From positions 868,001 through 932,000 of the forward strand of contig NZ_BDQK01000013.1 in NCBI RefSeq assembly GCF_003864295.1: a stretch of 64,000 bases of DNA. The letters are read 5' to 3'. Source of the DNA: Aphanothece sacrum FPU1. GTDB lineage: Bacteria; Cyanobacteriota; Cyanobacteriia; Cyanobacteriales; Microcystaceae. Below are positions 7,907 to 15,816 of this stretch, in pieces. The stretch's first letter is position 1. The number at the start of each line of letters is the position of its first letter. The position numbers were made by a program, and so were the translations under genes. The notes under the pieces were generated by a model. That model did no database searches. It saw nothing but the letters and a program-made list of their open reading frames with translations, and was not told the DNA's origin.

Positions 7907-8230
7907 TTAAAGATACTTTTCCAGGGTGCTGGCTAAAGTTGTTTTAGGAACTGCCCCAACCACCATATCAACTCTTTGACCCCCTTTAAAGATCATAAGA
8001 GTGGGAATGCTACGAATTCCATACTGACTGGCTGTGTTAGGATTTTCGTCAGTATTGAGTTTAACCACCTTGACTTTACCAATGTATTGTTCAGCGATTT
8101 CCTCTACTACTGGAGCTACCATACGACAAGGGCCACACCAAGGGGCCCAAAAATCTACTAATACAGGAAGTTCACTATCTAAAACCTCTTCTTTAAACTT
8201 ATCATCTGTAACCTGAAGTGTGTCTGCCAT
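7907..8230 (-). CDS. trxA: Thioredoxin (TrxA, m-type)
   Basis: A complete 107-aa thioredoxin with the redox motif WCGPC (residues 31-35) preceded by VDFWAP, and the cis-proline loop in IRSIPTL (about 71-77). It reduces disulfides of target enzymes in the cytoplasm, in cyanobacteria via ferredoxin- or NADPH-thioredoxin reductase. About 180 bp upstream, on the same strand, lies a Yfr1 small RNA gene; this neighbourhood is the conserved location of yfr1 in many cyanobacteria. The start codon is followed by [11 protein letters not shown], the usual TrxA beginning. Confidence 0.97.
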   Translation of the reverse strand: MADTLQVTDDKFKEEVLDSELPVLVDFWAPWCGPCRMVAPVVEEIAEQYIGKVKVVKLNTDENPNTASQYGIRSIPTLMIFKGGQRVDMVVGAVPKTTLASTLEKYL

Positions 8231-8411
8231 ACCGAGAATTCCTTTGATTGCTTACATTGCTTGAGAATACTCTAGAATTCTACCATAACGAAAACTCTGT
8301 GGATTTAACCCAAAAGAATAGATAATTTTACAAAGAATTTATGCTTTTAAGGCTAAAGTTCCTAAACCTTAGTAATCCTAGCACTCAATCTAACTTTATA
8401 TTAAGTTAGAT

Positions 8412-8481
8412 AAAGAAACCGCTCGAACAAAGCCCGAGCGGAGTGTGGTGTGAGGAGTGAACGGAAACATTCGTCTCCGCT
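8412..8481 (-). ncRNA. yfr1: Yfr1 small regulatory RNA
   Basis: On the minus strand the region reads as a 5' stem-loop (GCGGAGACGAATGTTTCCG), then the family hallmark ACTCCTCACAC at 8458-8448 in an unpaired stretch, then a terminator stem CCGCTCG/CGAGCGG (8441-8419) and a U-rich tail ending near 8412. The -10 box TACAAT (8493-8488) puts the 5' end at about 8481, giving about 70 nt. The motif, the two flanking hairpins and the position upstream of trxA match Yfr1, a cyanobacterial trans-acting sRNA known to repress porin-like (som) mRNAs in marine strains. The rest of the 8231-8677 gap holds nothing else I recognise. Confidence 0.93.
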
Positions 8482-8677
8482 ATCTCTATTGTATAGGACA
8501 ATTCCCATTTTGATTAACCAATTGTGGCAATATTCAAGAATTTTTTATTAAGTTATTCTAACGAACTAAGTAATTGTACCTGAATCTGAGGGCGATTATT
8601 GTCGTTGATGGAACGATTAACGATAGTATACACATAAGATAACTTGTTAGACGGGGAAGACTAACCCCTTAAGCTTC

Positions 8678-11026
8678 ATGAGTGCTACTCTGGATTTTCT
8701 CTCTCAACTCAATTCTTCACAACGTCTTGCTGTAGAACATTTTTGTGGCCCTTTGTTGGTGGTAGCTGGAGCAGGTTCCGGTAAAACAAGGGCCCTAACC
8801 TACAGAATAGCTCATCTGATTAGTCATCATCAAGTTGACCCAGAATCCATTCTAGCTGTTACTTTTACCAATAAAGCAGCTAAAGAAATGAAAGAGAGAA
8901 TTGAGAAGTTATTTGCTCAAGAAATGGCTCAGAAAAAACATAATACTCGTTTTGAATTGTTGCCTGAATATGAACAAAAAAAGCTAGTTTCTCAAGTTTA
9001 TAAACAAACTACTAAAAAACTTTGGATCGGTACTTTTCATAGTCTATGTGTTCGTATTTTGCGCTACGATATTAATAAATATCAGGATGAACGGGGACGC
9101 ACTTGGACAAGAGATTTTTCTATTTTTGATGAATCTGATGTGCAAAGTTTGATTAAAACTATTGTTACTAAACAACTCAATTTAGATGATAAAAAATTTG
9201 AGCCTCGTAATGTGCGTTATGCTATTAGTAATGCTAAAAATTTAGGTCTTTCTCCTGATGATTATCTAAAAGAGAATACTCACTATAAAGGACGTATTAT
9301 TGCTGAGATTTACCAAGAATATCAAAATCAACTGGCGGCGAATAATGCTCTAGATTTTGATGATTTAATTTTGGTTCCAGTTCGTTTATTTAAACAAAAT
9401 GAATCAATTTTAGGTTATTGGCATACTCAATTTAAACATATTTTAGTAGATGAATATCAAGATACTAATCAAATTCAGTATGATTTAATTCGCTTATTAA
9501 CAACGAATGGAGAAACTGACAAAAGTCAATGGAATTGGCAAGATCGCTCTATTTTTGTGGTAGGAGATGCGGATCAATCTATTTATAGTTTTCGCATGGC
9601 AGATTTTACGATTTTATTAAATTTTCAATCTGATTTTGGGGATAGTTTACCGGATGAAGATACCCGCACAATGGTTAAACTCGAAGAAAATTATCGTTCT
9701 AGAGAAAACATTTTACAAGCAGCTAATAAGTTAATTGAAAATAATACACAACGCATTGACAAAATTCTCAAACCCACTAGAGGAGAAGGAGAACAAATCT
9801 ATTTTTATAAGGCAGATGATGAACGCATTGAATCACAATTTGTCATTGATACTATTCAACAATTAATTAATAGTAATCCTGAATTAAATTGGGGAGATTT
9901 TGCTATTCTTTATCGTATTAATGCTCAATCTCGTTCCTTTGAAGAAGGTTTAATTCAGAATAATATTCCCTATACAATTGTAGGAGGATTTAAGTTTTAT
10001 GATCGTCAAGAAATTAAAGATTCCCTGGCATATTTACGGTTAATTGTCAACCCTGTTGATACAGTTAGTTTACTAAGAATTATTAATAGTCCTCGTCGCG
10101 GAATAGGCAAAACTTCGATGGATGCTTTAATCAAAGCGTCTCAAGAATTAGAGATCCCCTTATGGGAAATTATCAGTGATGAAACCTCAGTTAATACTTT
10201 AGCAGGAAGGGCGGCAAAATCTATTAATAAATTTGCTACCATGATTAAAAAATTTCAAGAAAACTTAGAAAATTTACCTGGTGCAGAAATTTTAAATGAT
10301 GTCATGGAAGTATCAGGTTATCTAGATGAATTAAAGGCAAAAGGAACAGAAGAATCAGATAATCGTATCGCCAACATTTTTGAATTGTATAATGCAGTGA
10401 CCCAATATCAAGAAGAAAATGAAGACAAAAGCTTACAAGGATTTTTAACCAATGCTTCCTTAGCATCTGATCTTGATGGGTTAAAAGAAGGACAAGAAAA
10501 AGTATCATTAATGACCCTTCATTCGGCCAAAGGATTAGAATTTCCTGTTGTATTTCTGGTAGGATTAGAACAAGGATTATTACCTCATAATCGCAGTTTA
10601 AGTGATCCTTTATCCTTAGAAGAAGAACGACGTTTATGTTATGTGGGAATCACCAGGGCCCAAGAACAATTATTCTTAACTTGTGCCAGAGAACGCTTTG
10701 TTTGGGGGTTTAAAGAAGCGAAATTACCCTCCCAATTTTTAAGTGAATTACCTCAAGAGTTATTGAGTAGTAATATTAAATTAACTCGTTCTAAATCTCC
10801 AGGAAAAAAACCTGCTTTATCTTCTCAAAATAGTCCCGCATCTGAATTAACTTGGTCAGTAGGCGATCGCGTAATTCATCATAGTTTTGGTGAAGGAGAA
10901 ATTACTCATATTTTGGGTTCAGGAAAGAAAACTAATTTAGCTATTCAATTTCAGGGTTTGGGACGAAAAATAGTTGATCCAAAATTAGACTCTATCAGCA
11001 AAATTAAGACCAGCAAACATAGGTAA
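8678..11026 (+). CDS. pcrA: UvrD/PcrA/Rep-family superfamily I DNA helicase
   Basis: A 782-aa 3'-5' SF1A helicase for repair and replication-fork processing. Q-motif region is FLSQLNSSQRLAVEH (7-21). Walker A is VAGAGSGKTRALTYRI (29-44), with VTFTNKAAKEMKERI (about 67-81), Walker B DEYQDTN (about 262-268), GDADQSIYSFR (about 299-309), LEENYRS (about 335), MTLHSAKGLEFPVVF (about 612-626) and VGITRAQEQLFL (about 655). The C-terminal Tudor-like domain that contacts RNA polymerase in PcrA/UvrD is present (WSVGDRVIHHSFGEGEITHIL). Start ATG at 8678. PcrA is the usual cyanobacterial label; Rep/UvrD cannot be told apart strictly. Confidence 0.95.
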   Translation: MSATLDFLSQLNSSQRLAVEHFCGPLLVVAGAGSGKTRALTYRIAHLISHHQVDPESILAVTFTNKAAKEMKERIEKLFAQEMAQKKHNTRFELLPEYEQKKLVSQVYKQTTKKLWIGTFHSLCVRILRYDINKYQDERGRTWTRDFSIFDESDVQSLIKTIVTKQLNLDDKKFEPRNVRYAISNAKNLGLSPDDYLKENTHYKGRIIAEIYQEYQNQLAANNALDFDDLILVPVRLFKQNESILGYWHTQFKHILVDEYQDTNQIQYDLIRLLTTNGETDKSQWNWQDRSIFVVGDADQSIYSFRMADFTILLNFQSDFGDSLPDEDTRTMVKLEENYRSRENILQAANKLIENNTQRIDKILKPTRGEGEQIYFYKADDERIESQFVIDTIQQLINSNPELNWGDFAILYRINAQSRSFEEGLIQNNIPYTIVGGFKFYDRQEIKDSLAYLRLIVNPVDTVSLLRIINSPRRGIGKTSMDALIKASQELEIPLWEIISDETSVNTLAGRAAKSINKFATMIKKFQENLENLPGAEILNDVMEVSGYLDELKAKGTEESDNRIANIFELYNAVTQYQEENEDKSLQGFLTNASLASDLDGLKEGQEKVSLMTLHSAKGLEFPVVFLVGLEQGLLPHNRSLSDPLSLEEERRLCYVGITRAQEQLFLTCARERFVWGFKEAKLPSQFLSELPQELLSSNIKLTRSKSPGKKPALSSQNSPASELTWSVGDRVIHHSFGEGEITHILGSGKKTNLAIQFQGLGRKIVDPKLDSISKIKTSKHR

Positions 11027-11045
11027 ATGAAGAACTATTTAAGAT

Positions 11046-11486
11046 CTAACGAACTGGCCACCAAGAAACTTTGTCTCTAGTCGCGGAGTAAACTTCTTTT
11101 AATCCTTCTGGGGCCACAACATTAAGAAGATCGCTGGAAGATTCGCCCTTGATAGAAGTCAGTAAACCCGCTTTTTCCATGCCTTTTAACACTTGTTCAA
11201 CGGTACGCTGATTAAGTTGACAGCTACGGGCAATAATATCAATAGGTAAATCAAAATGATAACAACCGTTAGTATCAGGCTGATTACCTAATTCTCTCTC
11301 TTGATAGATTAACCCCCGTAACAAACTCGCAACTGCTTGAGGGGGATAGGTACTGCAATTAAGTAGATGATATTGGAATTTTTCCCCTAATTCAAACAGG
11401 AGACGATAGCGATCGCGGATAATCTCATTCGCGTCATATAACTGTTGTAGGGGACGAATTGAACAAATTGGAACCTCGTCCGAAAT
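11046..11486 (-). pseudogene. 5'-truncated winged-helix-like protein gene
   Basis: An open frame from a TAA at 11487-11489 down to the stop at 11046 encodes about 146 residues with no ATG. It begins [20 protein letters not shown]. The middle continues naturally ([22 protein letters not shown]), and the C-terminal part has a helix-turn-helix-like segment (FDLPIDIIARSCQLNQRTVE, then QVLKGMEKAGLLTSIKG). A TTG-started 92-residue version (from 11324) would discard sensible coding sequence. The 5' end runs into a cysA relic on the other strand, so it was most likely cut off there by a rearrangement. The family is not recognised. Start by TTG/GTG cannot be excluded. Confidence 0.55.
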
Positions 11487-11628
11487 TTACGATCACCCCG
11501 CAACTCCTTTTGTCATGAGTTTTGTGGGAGAAGTTAATGTCATACCCAGTAATGCTCGACTATTTCGTAATCATTTGTGTTATACAGAATTACAATATCA
11601 TTCTTCTAGCGAACTTGTGATTATGTAA
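11452..11628 (+). pseudogene. cysA: Relic of a CysA-type sulfate ABC transporter ATPase (C-terminal piece)
   Basis: An open frame of 58 codons ending at TAA 11626-11628 reads [20 protein letters not shown] then [18 protein letters not shown]. This is the segment after the D-loop/H-loop region of CysA/PotA/MalK-type importer ATPases, and the wording is close to cyanobacterial CysA. No Walker motifs precede it and the reading frame has no start, so it is a fragment. It overlaps the truncated minus-strand frame by about 35 bp, marking a rearrangement junction around 11450-11490. Confidence 0.75.
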
Positions 11629-11677
11629 TATAAGATTAAGAAGATGAATCAGTATTGTCGTTTGTAGCAGGGTTTTA

Positions 11678-11980
11678 ATGATGAAAATAATTCAATCAAC
11701 TGGCAAAATTGATACTGAAGGTAGATTATCTTTAGACCATCCAATTCCAGGGAGTTTTCCCAGTTCGGTGCGCGTGATTGTTTTATTTGAAGAGATGGAA
11801 GCAGAGGTTGAGCAAATAAGTGAGGGTCAACAACCTATAGCTATGACTCCTGAAAAATTACAGTATGAATTAAAACAAGCATTGACTGAAGCGGGTTATG
11901 ATTCAAGGGAAAAAATTATTCAATTGGTACAAGATGTTAAACAAGAAATTTTCCAAGAGCGTCAGCAAAACCGAAAATAA
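11678..11980 (+). CDS. Putative antitoxin partner of the PIN protein (AbrB/DUF2281-like start)
   Basis: A 100-aa protein starting MMKIIQSTGKIDTEGRLSLDHPIPGSF, the beta-strand-rich opening of AbrB-like or DUF2281-like antitoxins common in cyanobacteria. An acidic segment (FEEMEAEVEQISEGQQ) and a C-terminal helix (KIIQLVQDVKQEIFQERQQN) follow. It ends 5 bp before the PIN-domain ORF, the classical antitoxin-toxin order. It probably binds the toxin and the shared promoter. The family is weakly defined by sequence; context carries most of the call. Confidence 0.6.
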   Translation: MMKIIQSTGKIDTEGRLSLDHPIPGSFPSSVRVIVLFEEMEAEVEQISEGQQPIAMTPEKLQYELKQALTEAGYDSREKIIQLVQDVKQEIFQERQQNRK

Positions 11981-11985
11981 ATGAG

Positions 11986-12450
11986 ATGACTACGATTCCT
12001 TCATTAATTTTTTTGGATACTAATGTGTATTTAATTGGTGTAATCGAACCTGAGAGTTCTGAATGGATCATTCTACGCTGGTTAGGGTGGGAAGTGCCTA
12101 ATAGTTATGCTGTTAGGGTAATAATTTCTGAGGAGTTGATTGATCAAATTGCTAGAGTGGCTAAACGTTTAAAAAATAAGGATTTAAGTGGAGAAATTAT
12201 TAGTAGAATTTGGCAAAATTTAAAGGTTGATCATGTGCAGCTTGATGATTCTGAGTTGGCTAAAATAGAAGCGGTGGCGGTTATTCCTCGTGAAGATGTT
12301 GGAGTTTATTTAACAGCAAAGGTTGGTCAAGCTCAATCTTTTATTTCAGCAAATCATAAGTTAATTAAGGTTTTAGTTAAAGAAACAAGGGAATTTGACT
12401 GTTTTACTCCTTCTGAGTTTGTAAGTCGGTATTTAAAGGAAAAAGAATAA
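11986..12450 (+). CDS. PIN-domain putative toxin ribonuclease
   Basis: A 154-aa PIN-like protein. The first acidic residue is in IFLDTNVYLIG (about 8-18). Further acidic residues fall in EELIDQIARVAKRL (about 57-70) and PREDVGVYLTAKVGQAQSFISANHKLI (about 101-127), where PIN folds place their metal ligands. PIN toxins cleave RNA, often tRNA or mRNA, until neutralised by the cognate antitoxin, here the ORF 5 bp upstream. The DxN start and the late D/N ligands look intact, so it is probably active. It lies beside decayed genes, consistent with a mobile-module insertion site. Confidence 0.75.
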   Translation: MTTIPSLIFLDTNVYLIGVIEPESSEWIILRWLGWEVPNSYAVRVIISEELIDQIARVAKRLKNKDLSGEIISRIWQNLKVDHVQLDDSELAKIEAVAVIPREDVGVYLTAKVGQAQSFISANHKLIKVLVKETREFDCFTPSEFVSRYLKEKE

Positions 12451-12613
12451 AATCTGCTCTCCCGTACCTGTGGTGATAAGTAAAAGTTATAATTCGTAGG
12501 GTGGATTAGACGCGGCACTTACAAACATTCGTTTATTTGTAAGCAAGGCGCAGAAGACAGAAAGTGTTAAAATTATTTCACGAAATATTTTTAATTTGTT
12601 TTTTGCTCAGAGT

Positions 12614-13231
12614 ATGTTAATTTTTTTAACAGAAGAATCCTTTAAAAAAGATGGTTTAGGTTGGCGACTACAACAGTTACAACAACGAATCGGAGAATGG
12701 TGGGAACTACAACTGCAAAAATGGAATTTTAAGTTACCTAACCCCGATTTAAACCCGATAGCTAATTTGTCATTTCTCTGGGAAATTATTAAGGGTATTT
12801 TTCTTATTTTATTAGTTATTCTTATTCTGTGGTTAACCTGGATAATCATTAAAAGATGGTTTCCTTACTTCCAGTTAATGTTAACTCAAACTCATCAATC
12901 ATTTCAAGAAATTCAAGATAAATTATCTCAAGAATCATCCGTTGATAAGTTATTCGCCAGATCTCAAAAATTTCAACAACAAGGAAACTATTATCAAGCT
13001 TGTCGTTATTTATATTTAGCAATGTTACAAAGATTAAATGACAGTGGAATGATCCCCCATCAAGCTAGTATGACTAATGACGAATATCAATTATTAACTT
13101 CTCAATTACCTGATCCCGATCCTTATGAAACTATTTTAATTATACATCAACAAATATGTTTTGGCAATCAAAATCCGACTCTTTCTCTGTTTGAAACTTG
13201 TCAACAAGCTTATCAAAAAATAGATATATGA
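12614..13231 (+). CDS. DUF4129 domain-containing membrane protein
   Basis: Start chosen at ATG 12614 (MLIFLTEESFKKDG); a TTG start at 12596 would add six residues with no better support. The product (about 205 aa) has one transmembrane helix (FLWEIIKGIFLILLVILILWLTWI). A cytoplasmic-side DUF4129 segment follows: SVDKLFARSQKFQQQGNYYQACRYLYLAMLQRLNDSG, then MTNDEY and a C-terminal ETCQQAYQ. Such proteins occur with DUF4350 and MoxR/DUF58 genes in operons of unknown envelope function. The last 40 codons and the overlapping start of the next gene recur 524 bp downstream, so the original DUF4129-DUF4350 junction has been duplicated around an insert. Confidence 0.8.
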   Translation: MLIFLTEESFKKDGLGWRLQQLQQRIGEWWELQLQKWNFKLPNPDLNPIANLSFLWEIIKGIFLILLVILILWLTWIIIKRWFPYFQLMLTQTHQSFQEIQDKLSQESSVDKLFARSQKFQQQGNYYQACRYLYLAMLQRLNDSGMIPHQASMTNDEYQLLTSQLPDPDPYETILIIHQQICFGNQNPTLSLFETCQQAYQKIDI

Positions 13232-13236
13232 AAACA
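13109..13236 (+). repeat. 128-bp direct repeat, copy 1 (DUF4129 3' end plus DUF4350 5' end)
   Basis: Matches 13633-13760 over exactly 128 bp with six mismatches by eye. It covers the last 40 codons of the DUF4129 gene and the first nine bases of the DUF4350 gene (ATGAAAACA). The 396 bp between the two copies holds a toxin-antitoxin remnant. Confidence 0.95.
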
Positions 13237-13313
13237 GGCGATCACGTTATCAAGACACAAATTTCCTATTTTTGCGGTAAAATAGGATTGTTACTTCTCC
13301 ATAGAATTAAGTC

Positions 13314-13538
13314 ATGACAGTAGAATTTGCACCAATTTTTGAGCTAGGACTTTCAGAAAAGCTACAGCTTCTCGAAGATCTCTGGGATAATATTGCAACT
13401 CAACCAGCTAATGTTCCTGTACTAAGCTGGCAAAAAGAAGAACTCACTAAAAGAAAACTATCTCACTCACAAGATCCTAATTTAGCAAGTTCTTGGGACT
13501 CAGTAAAAGCAAGAATCCGTAGTCAAAGAAATGTCTAA
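13314..13538 (+). CDS. Addiction-module component of the TIGR02574 family (antitoxin)
   Basis: A 74-aa protein: FAPIFELGLSEKLQLLEDLWDNIAT, then LSWQKEELTKRKLSHSQDPN and SSWDSVKARI. This is the layout of the TIGR02574 putative addiction-module proteins that pair with RelE/ParE toxins (the usual LSxxEKLxLVEELWDSI start, and SWExVKxRI end). The partner ORF overlaps its stop but is only 14 codons long here, so the antitoxin is an orphan. It sits in the 396-bp insert between the duplicated DUF4129/DUF4350 junctions, so it arrived with or caused the duplication. Confidence 0.8.
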   Translation: MTVEFAPIFELGLSEKLQLLEDLWDNIATQPANVPVLSWQKEELTKRKLSHSQDPNLASSWDSVKARIRSQRNV

Positions 13539-13575
13539 GAGTCTCATCATTCTCCATCCATTTGACGAGAAATAA
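13531..13575 (+). pseudogene. Remnant of the RelE/ParE-type toxin partner
   Basis: An ATG overlapping the antitoxin end by 8 bp opens a 14-codon frame, MSKSLIILHPFDEK, then stop. The spacing and the SLII start strand are typical of toxins paired with TIGR02574 antitoxins, but the rest of the domain is missing. Interpreted as a truncated toxin; the identification rests on context and a few residues. Confidence 0.45.
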
Positions 13576-13632
13576 TGGCTTCAACCAAGGTGGTTAGCGA
13601 TGGGAGGATGTCAATCTTCAATCTTAGGGGAA

Positions 13633-13760
13633 CCTGATCCCGATCCTTATGAAACTATCTTAATTATACATCAAAAAATCTGTTTTGGCAATCAAAATCC
13701 GACTCTTTCTCTATTAGAAACTTGTCAACAAGATTATCAAAAAATAGATATATGAAAACA
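13633..13760 (+). pseudogene. Copy 2 of the 128-bp repeat: tail fragment of the DUF4129 gene
   Basis: In the DUF4129 frame this reads PDPDPYETILIIHQKICFG, then NQNPTLSLLETCQQDYQKI, ending at a TGA that overlaps the ATG of the DUF4350 gene (ATGA, 13752-13755). It is the 3' end of a DUF4129 gene without its body. It probably preserves the ancestral 4-bp overlap with the downstream gene. Confidence 0.9.
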
Positions 13761-14843
13761 AATAATAATCGGAAAATTTGGTTATTTGGACTTTTTTTTA
13801 TAATTATCTTAATCATTATTACTATTTTTGTTGCCCCCAATAATAATAAACTCAATCGAGGGTCAACTTATAATCGTAATCCTGATGGTTATGGGGCCTG
13901 GTATGCTTATATGGAAAAAAAAGGAACCCCCATTAAACGATGGCAAAAACCCTTAGAAATCTTAAGTAATAAGGAGTCTATCACTTTATTACAAATTTAT
14001 CCTAATAACCTTCCTTCTGCTTTAATAAATAAACAAAAAGATTGGCTCAAAAAAGGCAATAAATTAATCATTTTAGGGGTTAAAAAATCAGTTACTGAAG
14101 CTAATTTTACCACCTTACATGATTATAAATTAGGTCAAATCAAAATTGAGACAAAACGAAGAAATAAAGAAGAAAATGATACCATTCTTGGAGATAAATT
14201 TGGGGCTATTATTTGGCAAGAAAAAATTGGTAAAGGACAAATTATTGCCTCTGTTACCCCAGATTTAGCGGCTAATGCTTATCAAGATAATCCAGGAAAT
14301 TATGAATTTTTAGCTAAATTAGTCACTGAAACAGGTAATCCTATTTATGTAGATGAATATTTACATGGATATAAAGATAAAGAAGTTATTGAAAAAGAAG
14401 TAGGAGGAAATATATTTAGTTATTTTGCTAAAACTCCAATATTGCCTATTTTTATTCAGGTGTTAGTGATAATAATAGTGTTAATTTGGGACAAAAATAA
14501 TCGATTTGGTCAAATTATCAAGTTAGTAAAACCAAGTATTAATAATAGTTCAATTTATATTAAAGCTTTAGCTGGAGTGTTAGAAAAAGCGGAAAGTAGT
14601 GATTTTGTTATTTCAACTATTAATTTAGAAGAACAAAAACAGTTACAAAAATTACTAGGATTGAATGATAAAAGTCTTAACAGTGAGAGATTAATTGAAG
14701 CTTGGGGACAACAAACCGGACAACCTATTAAAGAATTAAAATCGATTGTAAAGGTTGCTGAAAAGAAAAGTAAGATCAATGATGCTAGTTTAAAGAAGTG
14801 GTTAGAAAAGTGGCAAGAAATTAGAGAAAAAATCAATAACTAA
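13752..14843 (+). CDS. DUF4350 domain-containing membrane protein
   Basis: Start set at ATG 13752 (MKTNNNRKIW). The longer TTG version at 13722 lies inside the DUF4129 tail fragment and is rejected. The 363-aa product has an N-terminal transmembrane helix (KIWLFGLFFIIILIIITIFVAP). A DUF4350 domain with a Rossmann-like segment follows (RNPDGYGAWYAYMEKKGTPI; WLKKGNKLIILGVK), then a second membrane helix (PILPIFIQVLVIIIVLIWD, about 233-252) and a C-terminal soluble part. Paired with DUF4129 in the ancestral operon, and probably of envelope or secretion function by association with MoxR-type loci. No enzyme activity is established for the family. Confidence 0.8.
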   Translation: MKTNNNRKIWLFGLFFIIILIIITIFVAPNNNKLNRGSTYNRNPDGYGAWYAYMEKKGTPIKRWQKPLEILSNKESITLLQIYPNNLPSALINKQKDWLKKGNKLIILGVKKSVTEANFTTLHDYKLGQIKIETKRRNKEENDTILGDKFGAIIWQEKIGKGQIIASVTPDLAANAYQDNPGNYEFLAKLVTETGNPIYVDEYLHGYKDKEVIEKEVGGNIFSYFAKTPILPIFIQVLVIIIVLIWDKNNRFGQIIKLVKPSINNSSIYIKALAGVLEKAESSDFVISTINLEEQKQLQKLLGLNDKSLNSERLIEAWGQQTGQPIKELKSIVKVAEKKSKINDASLKKWLEKWQEIREKINN

Positions 14844-14930
14844 TATGTTTAGTGACATATTTTGTTTGTCAAATATTTATATAAGTTGACAATAAGGCAT
14901 ATTTAAGGATGATTTGCTATAATTGAAAAT

Positions 14931-15119
14931 GGTTCTACCAGACAAGTTATGCTAAATTATTACAAATGATAGACCTTCACTCGCTCAGAGTTAAGCTATA
15001 CGAACAAAGGTTGCCTACGCAACCTAAAATTTAGTCCGCGCAGGCGGACTTAGTCTTTATAGAATAAGGCTTTAGCCTTTTATTAATTATTAGTTTAGCA
15101 TAGTTTGTCCTGTAGAACC
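14931..15119. mobile_element. MITE-like family 1, copy A (189 bp)
   Basis: Ends are inverted repeats: GGTTCTACCAGACAAGTTAT at 14931 and, at the other end, ATAGTTTGTCCTGTAGAACC to 15119 (about 26 bp, three mismatches). Internal hairpins: AGGTTG/CAACCT (15008-15025), AGTCCGC/GCGGACT (15033-15050) and AAGGCT/AGCCTT (15066-15079). Other copies are at 38286, 42416 (fragment), 45340, 55643 and about 58975 (one end lost). No coding sequence inside. Its right end reaches to within 6 bp of the PAP2 gene start. Confidence 0.88.
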
Positions 15120-15125
15120 ATTATT

Positions 15126-15812
15126 ATGAAGAATCTTGATTTAATTAAAATCCGAAAAAAAAGCTACAATTGGTTAATTATTAATTGGCGAACTTTAATT
15201 ATTGGTACTATTATACCTTTACTAATTTTTAGTATTCTTGCGTGGAAAGTTAGTGAAGCTAAAAAAGGATTCTCTTGGGATATTTTTATTTTATTACAAA
15301 TTCATACCACTGCTCAACCTTTTTTAGATCAGATAGCTCAAATTTTAACACAGTTAGGCGATTTTCCCAAAATTACTGGATTATTAATACCTATTATTAT
15401 TTTACTTATTTATCAAAAAAAATGGCGACAATTAGCTTATTTCATTATTACACTTTTAGGTAAATTGGTTATTAGTGTAAATACTAAAATTTTCTTCCAT
15501 CGAATACGTCCTCATCTTTGGGAATCAATGTATTCTCGACCTGAAGATTTTTCTTTCCCTAGTGGTCATGCTATGGGAAGTATGACCTTAGTAATGATTC
15601 TTTTAATGATTACCTGGGGAAGTCGCTGGAGTCTTTTGGTTGGCATATTTGGCAGTTTATTTGTGTTAGTAATAGCTTGGACTCGTTTATATTTAGGTGT
15701 TCATTTTCCTAGTGATATTTTGGGAGGATGGATGCTTGCTATTGTTTGGACAATAGGAATGAGTTTATTATTTAATATTCGTCAGTCGAATAGGACTAAT
15801 TTAGATGCATGA
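15126..15812 (+). CDS. PAP2-family membrane phosphatase
   Basis: Start set at ATG 15126 (MKNLDLIKI); a TTG at 15105 is inside the right terminal repeat of the MITE-like element and is unlikely. The 228-aa membrane protein has the three PAP2 signatures in order: K-x6-RP in KIFFHRIRP, PSGH in FPSGHAMGS, and R-x5-H-x3-D in RLYLGVHFPSDILGG. Hydrophobic helices lie between them. PAP2 enzymes dephosphorylate lipid phosphates such as phosphatidate or undecaprenyl pyrophosphate at the membrane; the substrate here cannot be assigned. Its promoter must lie in or before the mobile element. Confidence 0.88.
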   Translation: MKNLDLIKIRKKSYNWLIINWRTLIIGTIIPLLIFSILAWKVSEAKKGFSWDIFILLQIHTTAQPFLDQIAQILTQLGDFPKITGLLIPIIILLIYQKKWRQLAYFIITLLGKLVISVNTKIFFHRIRPHLWESMYSRPEDFSFPSGHAMGSMTLVMILLMITWGSRWSLLVGIFGSLFVLVIAWTRLYLGVHFPSDILGGWMLAIVWTIGMSLLFNIRQSNRTNLDA

Positions 15813-15816
15813 CAAT

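Noticed and set aside
13722-13751. TTG extension of the DUF4350 gene
   Set aside because: Lies inside the duplicated DUF4129 tail; the ATGA overlap at 13752 is the natural start.
15105-15125. TTG start for the PAP2 gene
   Set aside because: It is inside the right terminal repeat of the MITE-like element; ATG 15126 gives a normal N-terminus.
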